Below are positions 51,228 through 59,618 of a stretch of DNA of 64,000 bases, piece by piece (within the stretch, counting starts at the first letter, position 1; each line of letters opens with the position of its first letter). The stretch is taken from contig JAFZQZ010000113.1 of NCBI GenBank assembly GCA_017620135.1, forward strand, positions 1-64,000, read 5' to 3'. The position numbers were made by a program, and so were the translations under genes. The stretch comes from Bacillota bacterium. GTDB lineage: Bacteria > Bacillota > Clostridia > Lachnospirales > Bianqueaceae. Below the pieces are notes generated by a model. That model was not told the DNA's origin and did not search any database. It was given only the letters and a program-made list of their open reading frames with translations.

Positions 51228-52508
51228 ATGACAATTCAAATGATTATTGCTCTGATCATCGTTATTGGTATGATCGTGGCGATCATGACGGACAAGTTCT
51301 CGTTCGGTGCACCCCCGGTCGTCGCAGCGATCCTGATGGTGATCTGCGGTGTCGCGCCTATCGAGACAGCCTTCAAGGGCTTCGTGGACACGAACGTCAT
51401 TATGATCGCGGGCTTTATGACCGTTATGGCTGCGCTGCAGAAGACCAGCCTGATGGACAAGATCAAAGCCGTACTGGCCAAGCTGGCGAAAAAAGGCGGC
51501 TTCGCGGGTTATGTCATCCTGATCATCGTAGTCATGCTGGCGACCAGCCTTTTCGGCGGCGGCAACACAGGTTACTATGTTATGGTCCTGACGATCGTCT
51601 CCACCATCCCGTATGACAAGAAGCTCCCCAACTCCAAGCTGATGCTTCCCATGGGCTTCGCGACCGGCCGTGCACTGATCCCGGTCTCTGTGGCATTCTT
51701 CATGGGCATGGCGGCCTCTCTGATCGAAGGCACCGGTGCGGAAAGCGAAGTTACCCTGCCCCGTTTCGGTATCATGATGGCGGTGATGTCCATCTTCTGG
51801 CTGATCTGGGCGCTGGCCGCCTACAAGATCCTGCCGGATCATGACATCCAGGAAGGCGCAGAAGGCACCGAAAAGAAAGAAGAAGCGAAAAAAGAAGGCC
51901 TTCCCAAGTGGAAAGAGTACGTCGTTTACGCGGCTGCCGCTGTTTCCATCGTCGGCATGATGATGGCCAGCACGATCGGCGAGATCGCTTATGTCCTGCC
52001 GCTGCTGTGCACCGCGATCCTGGTCCTGATCGGTGTGTTCTCGTTCAAGGAAGCCAAGAACCAGGTATTCAGTCCCCTGATCATCATGATGGCATCCGTG
52101 ATCGGCGTCGCGGAAGCGCTGGCTTCCACCGGCTTCACCGCGATGGTCGGACAGGCTGTTGCTAACGCAATGGGAGGTTCCGTAAGCATGTTCTGGATGA
52201 TCCTGATCTTCTGCTTCCTGATCTCGATCTGCGCGACCCTGACCGGTGCTTCCATCGGTTCACTGTTCGTATTCGCTCCGATCGCGATCGCTGCCTGCAC
52301 CGCGATGGGGATGAACCCTGCCGGACTTGCCTGCGCGATGACCGCGGCTGCCTGGGGCGGCGGATTCCTGCCGATCGACGGTCTGCCGGCTATGATCCTT
52401 GGCCTTGGTAAGTATAAGCTGAAAGATTTCCTGAAATTCTCCGTTCCGATGTACATCATTCAGATCATCGGTCTGGCGATCGGCGCTTACCTGGTATTCC
52501 CTCACTAA
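51228..52508 (+). CDS. SLC13/DASS-like carboxylate transporter (ion transporter superfamily)
   Basis: A 426-residue inner-membrane permease with about 10-12 segments in two halves separated by a charged loop (EGAEGTEKKEEAKKEG, about 205-225). The first half has TNVIMIAGFMTVMAAL and the GGGNTGYY hairpin, the second half LTGASIGSLFVF; these re-entrant hairpin motifs match the DASS/CitM-like superfamily. It probably imports the acid-sugar substrate with Na+ or H+. A ribosome-binding AGGAG precedes the ATG. Confidence 0.82.
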   Translation: MTIQMIIALIIVIGMIVAIMTDKFSFGAPPVVAAILMVICGVAPIETAFKGFVDTNVIMIAGFMTVMAALQKTSLMDKIKAVLAKLAKKGGFAGYVILIIVVMLATSLFGGGNTGYYVMVLTIVSTIPYDKKLPNSKLMLPMGFATGRALIPVSVAFFMGMAASLIEGTGAESEVTLPRFGIMMAVMSIFWLIWALAAYKILPDHDIQEGAEGTEKKEEAKKEGLPKWKEYVVYAAAAVSIVGMMMASTIGEIAYVLPLLCTAILVLIGVFSFKEAKNQVFSPLIIMMASVIGVAEALASTGFTAMVGQAVANAMGGSVSMFWMILIFCFLISICATLTGASIGSLFVFAPIAIAACTAMGMNPAGLACAMTAAAWGGGFLPIDGLPAMILGLGKYKLKDFLKFSVPMYIIQIIGLAIGAYLVFPH

Positions 52509-52530
52509 TCATTCACTGAACAATTCGGGA

Positions 52531-52560
52531 AGGCCGCGCCGTCAAGGTGCGGCCTTTCCT
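52531..52560 (+). terminator. Weak terminator-like hairpin
   Basis: AAGGCCGC.CC pairs with GG.GCGGCCTTT around GTCAA. The T-run is short (CCTTTCCTG), so partial read-through into the hydrolase genes is expected. Confidence 0.5.
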
Positions 52561-52592
52561 GTAAACGGCAATCAATCTGACGAGGTTATCCC

Positions 52593-54203
52593 ATGACACA
52601 CGAAATATACAGCTATGTTTCAACAAGGGCCGATTATGATCCGGCCCGGACGATCCTTGTTTTCCCGCCTGAGAAAGACTGCGCTTCTTTTAAGGCGGCT
52701 GAAAAGTTCGCTAAGACCTCCGGCTGGCAGAAACTGACCGAGTATTCGGGCGACGTCCTGATGATCCCGATCCTTCCGAAAGGATATGGTAAAGAGTCTC
52801 TTTCTCTTGCGGGAGAGATCCTGGATAAATACCGGAACGCGTTCGACTCTCTGAACGGAAGAAGCCTCTACGGACGCGGCGGGAAACTCTGGCTGTGGGA
52901 GACCATGGTCTATCTGGCCGGATATCAGGAAGGGGCAGTCTTCGGCGGCAATACGCTGATCACCCATCCTTCCCGCTTTGCCGCGGCAGCCCTGATCGGA
53001 GGAGCACCGACGGATTACAAGCCGGGGAAAGAGCTTTCGGCTCATCCGTTCCTGCGGCGTGTCAGTGACGATTATGCCGTAAAGAATGGTGAGATCGGGA
53101 GCTGTCTGTGGATCTTCGGAGCAGACCTGAAAGAGCAGAAGCACGCGCTGACCTACTTTACTTCGATGGGATACGGCAAAAAGGCCAGACAGGAGGTGCT
53201 GGGGGATATCACCGCTTCGGTCTATCTTTCGAAAAAGAATCCTGCCGCGAAGCTGATGTTTTCCGAAATGCCGGTCCACGGCGGCATCGCGCTTGCCGAG
53301 ACTATCATGAGTGAGCTTTTCGATCGTGTGATCCGCTGGAAAAACGGTCCGGACGGCGCGCTGAAAGCGCTTCCGACGAGAGAAGAGTATTACCTGGGTT
53401 CCCGGTTCATTCAGGAAACGGTGTGCGTGGGGACGACGGATTACCCGGTCAGTGTCCATCTTCCTGAGGGGAAAACGGCTGAGGAAGTCCGCGGCCTTCC
53501 GCTGGTTTTCAGTGTCCACGGACGCGGGGAACCGGCAAGGCTTTTCTGTACCAAGAACGGATGGGATACCCTGGCGGATGAGACCGGAGAGTTTGTGGTC
53601 GCTTTTCCGGATTCGCTCGGCAATATCTGGAGCCTGGACAGAGACAGGGACGTGTTTCCTGCCATGATCGATCTCTTGTGTGACAAATACGGTCTGGACC
53701 GCGGACGTGTGTATCTGACCGGCTTTTCCAACGGTGCCGCCATCACCCGTGAAGTCGGGACATTGCTTCCGGAACTTTTTGCCGGCCTTTCTCCGTGGAA
53801 CGGACCGGTAGGTCTCGTCGGCGCGATGTATCAGCCTACCATCCAGCCGGTATTCCTGGAAAAAGGGATCCGGATGCCGTATTTTGTCTGCATCGGAGAT
53901 CAGGATCCGGCGGCGAAACCGGAGAGCCTGGAAGAACAGATCGACGCGATGGTCAGGGTGGATGGACTGTCTGCCGAGCCTGATGAGAGCAGGGACGGAT
54001 CGAATTATTATACCGCTGAAAACGGCTACTTTTCCGGCGATCGGTTCTCGACCCGTGTGTGGTACGATGGACGGGGCCAGGCTATGCTGGCAGTGACCGT
54101 CATGAAGAACATGCCTCACGGGGCGATCGAAGAAGAAGCGAAGGCCTGCTGGGAATTCCTTAAGAAATACCGGCGTGGGGAAAAGGGAGAACTCCTATGT
54201 TAA
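52593..54203 (+). CDS. Two-domain PHB-depolymerase-like hydrolase with degenerate N-terminal half
   Basis: A 536-residue protein of two alpha/beta-hydrolase folds. The C-terminal half (about 285-530) is intact: PLVFSVHGRGEPARL, nucleophile in YLTGFSNGAAITRE (about 379), then HGAIEEEAKACWEF with the histidine. The N-terminal half (about 1-260) has the same plan but LAGYQEGAVFGGN where the nucleophile elbow should be, with Gln in the Ser place, so it is probably inactive and used for binding. Such LpqC/feruloyl-esterase relatives cleave carboxylic esters. No signal peptide. Its downstream neighbour is a paralogue with the same layout. Confidence 0.82.
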   Translation: MTHEIYSYVSTRADYDPARTILVFPPEKDCASFKAAEKFAKTSGWQKLTEYSGDVLMIPILPKGYGKESLSLAGEILDKYRNAFDSLNGRSLYGRGGKLWLWETMVYLAGYQEGAVFGGNTLITHPSRFAAAALIGGAPTDYKPGKELSAHPFLRRVSDDYAVKNGEIGSCLWIFGADLKEQKHALTYFTSMGYGKKARQEVLGDITASVYLSKKNPAAKLMFSEMPVHGGIALAETIMSELFDRVIRWKNGPDGALKALPTREEYYLGSRFIQETVCVGTTDYPVSVHLPEGKTAEEVRGLPLVFSVHGRGEPARLFCTKNGWDTLADETGEFVVAFPDSLGNIWSLDRDRDVFPAMIDLLCDKYGLDRGRVYLTGFSNGAAITREVGTLLPELFAGLSPWNGPVGLVGAMYQPTIQPVFLEKGIRMPYFVCIGDQDPAAKPESLEEQIDAMVRVDGLSAEPDESRDGSNYYTAENGYFSGDRFSTRVWYDGRGQAMLAVTVMKNMPHGAIEEEAKACWEFLKKYRRGEKGELLC

Positions 54204-55828
54204 AAGGAACGCTGGAACAGATCACGATCTGCGGAAAGAAAAAGATCCCGGGACAGTCAGCGGTCGATGCCATGACATTCGCTGTGGCGGATCCGGAGAA
54301 TCCCATTCGTGACAGCCAGGGGAATGTCCGCAGCATGTGGCTGTATAAGCCATCTTCAGGGATCATTCCATGTTCCTCGGGGATCTTCATCCTGCGGGAC
54401 GGAAGAGATCGCGCTTCGGCCGAAGAGCTGTTGGAGAAGACCGGCTGGGCCGAAAGAGCGGAGCGGGATCATTATCTGATCCTGCTTCCGGATCCGTCCG
54501 AAGAGTGGAATGCGGCCGCGGATCCCTCGCTGCCGGATGATTACGGCTATATCACCGGCCTTCTGCAGAGCGGTCCTCCGAACTATTTGATCGGATGCAA
54601 GGTCCATCGTACCAGCCGGTATCTGGCGGGATTCGGAGAAAAAGCCGCCACGCTGGCGGCCGGGATCGCGAAAGCGCACGCAGAGCTTCTCGCCGGACTG
54701 TATCTGGAAGGGGCTGCGGATCCGGAGCTCGCTCCGGGGGGAGCTCCGGAAGGGACAGACTGTCCGATCCCTGTCTGGGCAGTGGACTGTGATGAAGCGC
54801 TCGTCGATGTTTTCCGTGAACGGGCCCTTCAGGCCCATACGATCTGCCGTACGTTCAGCAAGGCAGACAAAACGATTTACGAGAAAGCCTGGGACAGTCT
54901 GTTCTTCGGCATGCGCCGGATGGCCACCGGGGTCTACGGATCTTTAGTGCATAAGGACTCTGTGGAAGAGATGGGTCTTCAAATGCATTATGATGAGACT
55001 TTCCTGGGCGACAACGGCGGCATGGCCCATGAATGGTATGAATACGTACCGATCGGCCTGTCTGCCGACCGGCCGATACCGCTCGTTCTCGTCCTTCACG
55101 GCGGCGGGACCAGCGCAAAATACTGCGCGGAGCAGACTCGCTGGCAGGAACTTGCAGAAAAGTACGGATTTGTGGTACTATATCCGCAGGCCTGCATCGC
55201 CTCTGTCTGGAATCCCGGCATGGATTCGAGACTTCCTTCCGATGAGGCATATTTGCTTAAGCTGTTTGCGTACGCATGCGGCAAATATCCCATCGATCAG
55301 ACACGTGTTTACTGTACGGGTTTCTCTATGGGCGGTCTGATGTCTCACGCCATGGGGATGACGCATCCCGAGATCTTCGCGGCTATTGCACCGTTCTCCG
55401 GACTGTTCTTCGATGATTACTGGGATGAGCCCTATCAGATCCGGTCACGTTTTGAAGCGGTCAAAGCCGAAGCGAAGGAAGAAGGAAGAGATGTTCGGAT
55501 GCCTGTTTTCCAGGTCCACGGGACGATGGACAAGACCTGGCAGGGAGATGAACTGGACCGGATGCTGAGCTTTTGGGCAAAGTGGAACAGGATCGATGTG
55601 CCGTTTACCGACGCGAAGAAAGCGGAAGGTGTCTTTATGATCCAGGGAGATGACAGCCGGTTCCATGTGTATGACAGCCGGCTGGAAGACGGCACTGTTT
55701 TCTACCGGTTCGTTTCCGTGCAGGATCTGCCGCACGGCGTGGATCTTCGCACCCCGTACATGGCCTGGGATTTCCTGTCCGCCTTCTCCAGAGAAGCGGA
55801 CGGCACGTTGGTGGTAAAGAGAGGATGA
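54197..55828 (+). CDS. Second two-domain PHB-depolymerase-like hydrolase (paralogue)
   Basis: A 543-residue paralogue of the preceding gene, overlapping it by seven bases. The C-terminal half has PLVLVLHGGGTSAKYCAE (about 295), the nucleophile in YCTGFSMGGLMSH (about 374-386), a charged lid-like stretch and VQDLPHGVDL with the histidine near 514. The N-terminal half (about 1-250) contains TGWAERAERDHYLILLP, similar to TRWQELAEKYGFVVLYP of the active half, but LAGFGEKAAT instead of a serine elbow. The pair probably acts on related esters. Cytoplasmic, no signal peptide. Confidence 0.82.
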   Translation: MLKGTLEQITICGKKKIPGQSAVDAMTFAVADPENPIRDSQGNVRSMWLYKPSSGIIPCSSGIFILRDGRDRASAEELLEKTGWAERAERDHYLILLPDPSEEWNAAADPSLPDDYGYITGLLQSGPPNYLIGCKVHRTSRYLAGFGEKAATLAAGIAKAHAELLAGLYLEGAADPELAPGGAPEGTDCPIPVWAVDCDEALVDVFRERALQAHTICRTFSKADKTIYEKAWDSLFFGMRRMATGVYGSLVHKDSVEEMGLQMHYDETFLGDNGGMAHEWYEYVPIGLSADRPIPLVLVLHGGGTSAKYCAEQTRWQELAEKYGFVVLYPQACIASVWNPGMDSRLPSDEAYLLKLFAYACGKYPIDQTRVYCTGFSMGGLMSHAMGMTHPEIFAAIAPFSGLFFDDYWDEPYQIRSRFEAVKAEAKEEGRDVRMPVFQVHGTMDKTWQGDELDRMLSFWAKWNRIDVPFTDAKKAEGVFMIQGDDSRFHVYDSRLEDGTVFYRFVSVQDLPHGVDLRTPYMAWDFLSAFSREADGTLVVKRG

Positions 55829-55831
55829 TCT

Positions 55832-57190
55832 ATGAGTGACAGAAAGAAAAACTCGAAGGAGAAACTGGACTACCTGATGAACGCGCCGATCCCGAAACTC
55901 ATCCGGGACATGTCGGTGCCGACGATCATCAGTATGCTGGTCACCAGTTTCTACAATCTGGTGGATACCGCTTTTGTGGGCCGGATCGATACGCAGGCGA
56001 CGGCCGCGGTCGGTGTCGCGTTTTCTGTCATGGCGCTCATCCAGGCTTTCAGTTTTCTTTTCGGTCACGGGTCAGGCAATTATATCTCCCGTCAGCTCGG
56101 CGCGAGGGAATTCGATGACGCCAAGAAGATGGCGGCGACCGGATTCGTGAGTGTGCTGATCGTGGGTTTACTGATCAGTATCTTTGGTTCTGCCTTTGTC
56201 GCACCGATTTCCCGGATGATCGGTTCCACGGATACCATACTTCCTTACACGGTCAGCTATCTTCGGATCATTTTCCTTGGCGCTCCGTTTACCATGGGCT
56301 CTTTCGTCTTGAACAACCACATGCGTTTCCAGGGGAATGCTTCCATCGCCATGATCGGCATCGTGACCGGCGCGGTCCTGAATATCGCGCTGGATCCGCT
56401 GATGATCTTTGCGTTTCATATGGGCGTGGCCGGCGCGGCACTTGCGACGATCATCTCCCAGTTCGTGAGTTTCTGTATTCTCCTTTACCTGAACCGAAAA
56501 CGAGCGGCGATCCGGGTGAGTTTCAAGCACTTTACGCCGACCTGGCACTACTATAAAAATATCCTGAACGGCGGGATCCCGTCGCTGGTTCGTCAGGGCA
56601 TCGGCTCTGTCGCAACGATCCTCTTAAATCTGGAAGCCGGTATCTATGGAGCAGCCTTTGCGGACGAGGCGATCGCGGCGATGGGCGTCGTCAGCCGGAT
56701 CACGATGTTCGCTTACTCAGCACTGATCGGTTTCGGCCAGGGCTTCCAGCCGGTCTGCGGAACGAACTATGGTGCGAAGAATTACGACCGGGTCAAGGAA
56801 GCCTTCCGTTACTGCGTGAAGATCGGTTCGATCGCTCTGGCAGTGCTTTCCATCCTGGGATTCATCTTCGCGAAGCCGCTCGTGGCTGTCTTCCGTGATG
56901 ATCCCATGGTCATCGAGATCGGTTATGTGGCGCTCCGGGCTCAGTGTGTGGTCTTTGTGCTGAATGTCTATGTCATCATGTCGACGATGCTCCTTCAGAC
57001 GATCGGTAAAGCCGTTCCCGCTTCGATCGTTGCGATGGCGCGCCAGGGGCTTTTCTTCGTCCCGATGATCCTGCTGCTGCCGCTGCTTTTCGGGCTTTTC
57101 GGCGTCCAGATCGCACAACCGGCCGCGGACGTCTTAAGCTTTTTCCTTGCGATCCCGCTCTGCCGGAAAGTACTGAAAGAAATGGTATAA
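55832..57190 (+). CDS. MATE-family exporter
   Basis: A 452-residue transporter, about 12 membrane segments, with MNAPIPKLIRDMSVPTIISM at the N-terminus and the VDTAFVGRIDT hallmark near 48; second half opens with YYKNILNGGIPSLVRQGI. It starts three bases after the second hydrolase gene and is thus the last gene of the unit. It could export a toxic aromatic or other product released by the esterases. It is not closely alike to the MATE gene at 22-23.5 kb. Confidence 0.9.
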   Translation: MSDRKKNSKEKLDYLMNAPIPKLIRDMSVPTIISMLVTSFYNLVDTAFVGRIDTQATAAVGVAFSVMALIQAFSFLFGHGSGNYISRQLGAREFDDAKKMAATGFVSVLIVGLLISIFGSAFVAPISRMIGSTDTILPYTVSYLRIIFLGAPFTMGSFVLNNHMRFQGNASIAMIGIVTGAVLNIALDPLMIFAFHMGVAGAALATIISQFVSFCILLYLNRKRAAIRVSFKHFTPTWHYYKNILNGGIPSLVRQGIGSVATILLNLEAGIYGAAFADEAIAAMGVVSRITMFAYSALIGFGQGFQPVCGTNYGAKNYDRVKEAFRYCVKIGSIALAVLSILGFIFAKPLVAVFRDDPMVIEIGYVALRAQCVVFVLNVYVIMSTMLLQTIGKAVPASIVAMARQGLFFVPMILLLPLLFGLFGVQIAQPAADVLSFFLAIPLCRKVLKEMV

Positions 57191-57195
57191 CAGTC

Positions 57196-57236
57196 AAAAA
57201 GACCTGCCTTCAGATGAAAGCAGGTCTTTTCTTTTA
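57196..57236. terminator. Bidirectional terminator
   Basis: AAAAGACCTGC pairs with GCAGGTCTTTT, with T-runs on both strands, between the MATE gene and convergent upp. Confidence 0.9.
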
Positions 57237-57260
57237 GTTTTTTCATGTGTCTGATAGCAA

Positions 57261-57908
57261 TTATTTCGTTCCGAAGATACGGTCGCCGGCGTCGCCGAGA
57301 CCGGGGCAGATATAAGCGGTTTCGTTCAGTTCACGGTCCAGATGACCGACATAGATATGAACATCCGGATGTGCGTCGTGCAGCTTTTTGAGGCCTTCGG
57401 GAGCGGCGATGATGCACATGAACTTGATATTGACGCCGCCGTGTTCCTTGATCTGCGTGATGGCGTCGACAGCGGATCCGCCGGTGGCCAGCATCGGATC
57501 GGTGACGATGATGGTACGCTCCTCGATAGGACGGGGCAGTTTGCAGTAGTATTCATGCGGCTCATGGGTCTCTTCATCACGATACAGACCGATGTGACCG
57601 ACTTTCGCGGTGGGGACCAGCGTGAGCAGTCCGGGAACCATGCCCAGGCCCGCGCGCAGGATCGGAACGATCGCCAGTTTACGGCCGGAGATCATGGGGG
57701 TCATGCATTTTTCGATGGGGGTCTCGATCTCGACTTCCTCGGTGGGAAGATCAGAAAGAGCTTCGAAACCTTCCAGGGTGGCAACTTCTTCCGCCAGTTT
57801 GCGGAATTCATTGGTACCGGTATTTTTATCGCGCATAAGCGAGATCTTGTGCTGGATCAGCGGATGAGTAAAAATAGTGATATTCGGCATGTTGTAGAAA
57901 TCTTCCAT
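57261..57908 (-). CDS. upp: Uracil phosphoribosyltransferase
   Basis: Salvages uracil to UMP using PRPP. The 215 residues show the N-terminal [30 protein letters not shown] (about 83), and the PRPP-binding loop [16 protein letters not shown] (about 136). The ATG at 57908 has AAGGAG seven bases upstream; an inner ATG six codons on lacks one. It works with the uracil permease at 27 kb, though the genes are not linked. Confidence 0.96.
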   Translation of the reverse strand: MEDFYNMPNITIFTHPLIQHKISLMRDKNTGTNEFRKLAEEVATLEGFEALSDLPTEEVEIETPIEKCMTPMISGRKLAIVPILRAGLGMVPGLLTLVPTAKVGHIGLYRDEETHEPHEYYCKLPRPIEERTIIVTDPMLATGGSAVDAITQIKEHGGVNIKFMCIIAAPEGLKKLHDAHPDVHIYVGHLDRELNETAYICPGLGDAGDRIFGTK

Positions 57909-57956
57909 GGTTTTCTCCTTGTCTGATAATCAAATCGGGTTAAAGGCATTTTTACT

Positions 57957-57985
57957 ATGATACCATTATGACCGGAAACTTGCAA
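57957..57985 (-). promoter_or_regulatory. Promoter of upp
   Basis: On the minus strand TTGCAA (57980-57985) and TATCAT (57957-57962) with a 17-base spacer. No PyrR element was seen in its leader. Confidence 0.6.
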
Positions 57986-57994
57986 GCTTTTTTG

Positions 57995-58022
57995 TTGTCA
58001 CGGAGCGTTTACATGATATAAT
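57995..58022 (+). promoter_or_regulatory. Promoter of the lipoprotein gene
   Basis: TTGTCA (57995-58000) and TATAAT (58017-58022) with a 16-base spacer. Confidence 0.6.
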
Positions 58023-58045
58023 GAAAAGAAAAAAGAAAGTGAGAG

Positions 58046-58939
58046 ATGACAGTGAAACGCGGATGGATCATTTTGCTTGTGTGCCTGCTTTTAACAGGCT
58101 GTTCACTGATGAACGTGAAAGAAGAAAAGAAAGAAGAGTCTTCCGTGCCGGACGAAGGGAGCAGCCTTTCCGTACCGGATGAGACGAGTACTGTTTCCAA
58201 ACCTGTGGTGGAAGATTCAAAAGAGGAAGATCTTGTGATCTGGAAGGCGGATGAGATGCCGGTCCGCATACAGTATGACCGGTACTGGGAATACGGCGAT
58301 TATACCGTGATCGAAGATCCGGAAACGATCGAAGCGATCGTACAGACCATCAAAGAGCTGCGCGTCGGCGCGAAGACGGATATCATGGTCGATGACTATA
58401 CCGATATCCTGACTTTCTATTTCCCGGATGAGGGGATGATCCGGCTGGAGTTCGAGGAGCAGAACTGGGTCAGAAACGGTGAGAGGTATCATGTGGACGG
58501 GCTTGGCGCGCTTCGCACGATCCTGAATGAAGTCATGGAAGCAAGATTCGAGCCTCAGGAACCGGAAGATCAGGGATCCAGGGAACCCTCGAAGCATCAG
58601 ATCTTCGTGGCTGACGCGGAACATGTGATCATTTTCGAACTGAATGACAGTGCGGCCGCGCTCAACCTTTTTGGGCAGCTCCCACTCGAGCTGGAAGTCG
58701 AAGATTACGGCGATAATGAAAAGATCTTTTATCCGCCGGAGAAACTGGATACGGCGGACGCTCCCGAGGGCGGCGGGGAGGCCGGCGTCCTGGCGTACTT
58801 CGAGCCGTGGGGCGATGTCGTAATGTATTACGGTCCGTTCAGTGAATATCCGGGACTCTATATCCTCGGAGAAGCGATCGATTTCGCGGATGAGATCAGT
58901 GATCTGTCCGGGACAGTGTTTATCGGGGTCGTTCAGTAG
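58046..58939 (+). CDS. Lipoprotein of unknown function
   Basis: Family not recognised. The 297-residue product (or 295 from an inner GTG at 58052) has a signal peptide ending in a lipobox LTGC (about residue 18). A Lys/Glu/Ser linker (20-60) leads to a domain with YDRYWEYGDYTVIEDPETIE and later alternating strands rich in acidic residues. The YTVIEDPETIEAIVQTIKEL segment resembles the thumb region of small YcgN- or lipoprotein-like beta-helix domains only loosely. It is a single-gene unit before queT. Confidence 0.65.
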   Translation: MTVKRGWIILLVCLLLTGCSLMNVKEEKKEESSVPDEGSSLSVPDETSTVSKPVVEDSKEEDLVIWKADEMPVRIQYDRYWEYGDYTVIEDPETIEAIVQTIKELRVGAKTDIMVDDYTDILTFYFPDEGMIRLEFEEQNWVRNGERYHVDGLGALRTILNEVMEARFEPQEPEDQGSREPSKHQIFVADAEHVIIFELNDSAAALNLFGQLPLELEVEDYGDNEKIFYPPEKLDTADAPEGGGEAGVLAYFEPWGDVVMYYGPFSEYPGLYILGEAIDFADEISDLSGTVFIGVVQ

Positions 58940-58948
58940 AAAAGAAAG

Positions 58949-58977
58949 TTGACAAATCATCGCATCTCGGGTAGAAT
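58949..58977 (+). promoter_or_regulatory. Promoter of queT
   Basis: TTGACA (58949-58954) and TAGAAT (58972-58977) with a 17-base spacer, placing the transcript start at the edge of the riboswitch. Confidence 0.75.
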
Positions 58978-58982
58978 AGTTC

Positions 58983-59023
58983 GGTCAGTTCGAAACCATC
59001 CTGACATTAAACAAAACTACGGG
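58983..59023 (+). promoter_or_regulatory. preQ1-I riboswitch
   Basis: Stem GTCAG/CTGAC (58984-58988 with 59001-59005) encloses TTCGAAACCATC; the A-rich tail ATTAAACAAAACTACGG follows and ends in the ribosome-binding GGGAG. This is the compact preQ1-I pseudoknot, where the tail pairs into the loop and hides the Shine-Dalgarno. Control of translation of queT is expected. Confidence 0.75.
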
Positions 59024-59031
59024 AGAGTACG

Positions 59032-59562
59032 ATGAAAACAACAAACAGAACTCATTACCTGGTGCAGGCCGGGCTGATCGCAGCTGCCTACGCCGCGGCC
59101 ACCTATCTCTGCGCCTTATGGGGACTTGCCTACGGCGAAGTCCAGTTCCGGTTCTCGGAAGCGCTGATGGTGCTGGCCCTTTTTACACCTGCCGCTATTC
59201 CCGGTCTGACGATCGGATGCGTGATCGCGAACCTGGGCAGTCCTTTCGGGCTGATCGATATCGTCTGCGGATCCTTCGCGACATTGATCGCGGTGATCGG
59301 TATGTGGCTGATCCGCGACTGGAAGGTGAAGATCGGCAAAGAGCGGATCAATCTGGTCGCGCCGATGCTGCCAGTCATTTCCAACGCGATCATCGTCGGG
59401 CTGGAGATCAGCGCGTTCATGCCGGAAGGCCTTAGCTGGGCTGGCTTCGCGGCGGCCGCGCTTTCGGTAGGTTTCGGCGAGCTGGTCGTCTGTTACGGCC
59501 TGGGCATTCCGCTGTCGATCCTGCTGGATCATCTGCCGGTACTGAAAACAGGAAAGAAATAA
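59032..59562 (+). CDS. queT: Queuosine precursor transporter QueT
   Basis: A 176-residue membrane protein of the QueT family, the substrate-binding S component of an energy-coupling-factor transporter for a queuine precursor (preQ0 or preQ1). It has about five to six membrane segments: THYLVQAGLIAAAYAAATYL, then ..YGEVQFRFSEALMVLALF.., typical of QueT. The preQ1-I riboswitch directly upstream supports the call. No queuosine synthesis gene lies nearby, so the cell likely salvages the precursor. Confidence 0.93.
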   Translation: MKTTNRTHYLVQAGLIAAAYAAATYLCALWGLAYGEVQFRFSEALMVLALFTPAAIPGLTIGCVIANLGSPFGLIDIVCGSFATLIAVIGMWLIRDWKVKIGKERINLVAPMLPVISNAIIVGLEISAFMPEGLSWAGFAAAALSVGFGELVVCYGLGIPLSILLDHLPVLKTGKK

Positions 59563-59564
59563 AA

Positions 59565-59606
59565 GAAAGAGCGATGCTGAGAAAAACTCAGTGATCGCTC
59601 TTTTTG
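59565..59606. terminator. Terminator between queT and the convergent esterase gene
   Basis: AAAGAGCGAT pairs with ATCGCTCTTT, with inner CTGAG/CTCAG, followed by TTTTT on the plus strand. Confidence 0.85.
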
Positions 59607-59618
59607 TCTTCCAACAGT

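Noticed and set aside
52620-54119. Minus-strand frame of 499 codons antisense to the first two-domain hydrolase
   Set aside because: His/Arg-rich shadow with no domain; the plus-strand protein has an intact nucleophile elbow and tight spacing to its neighbours.
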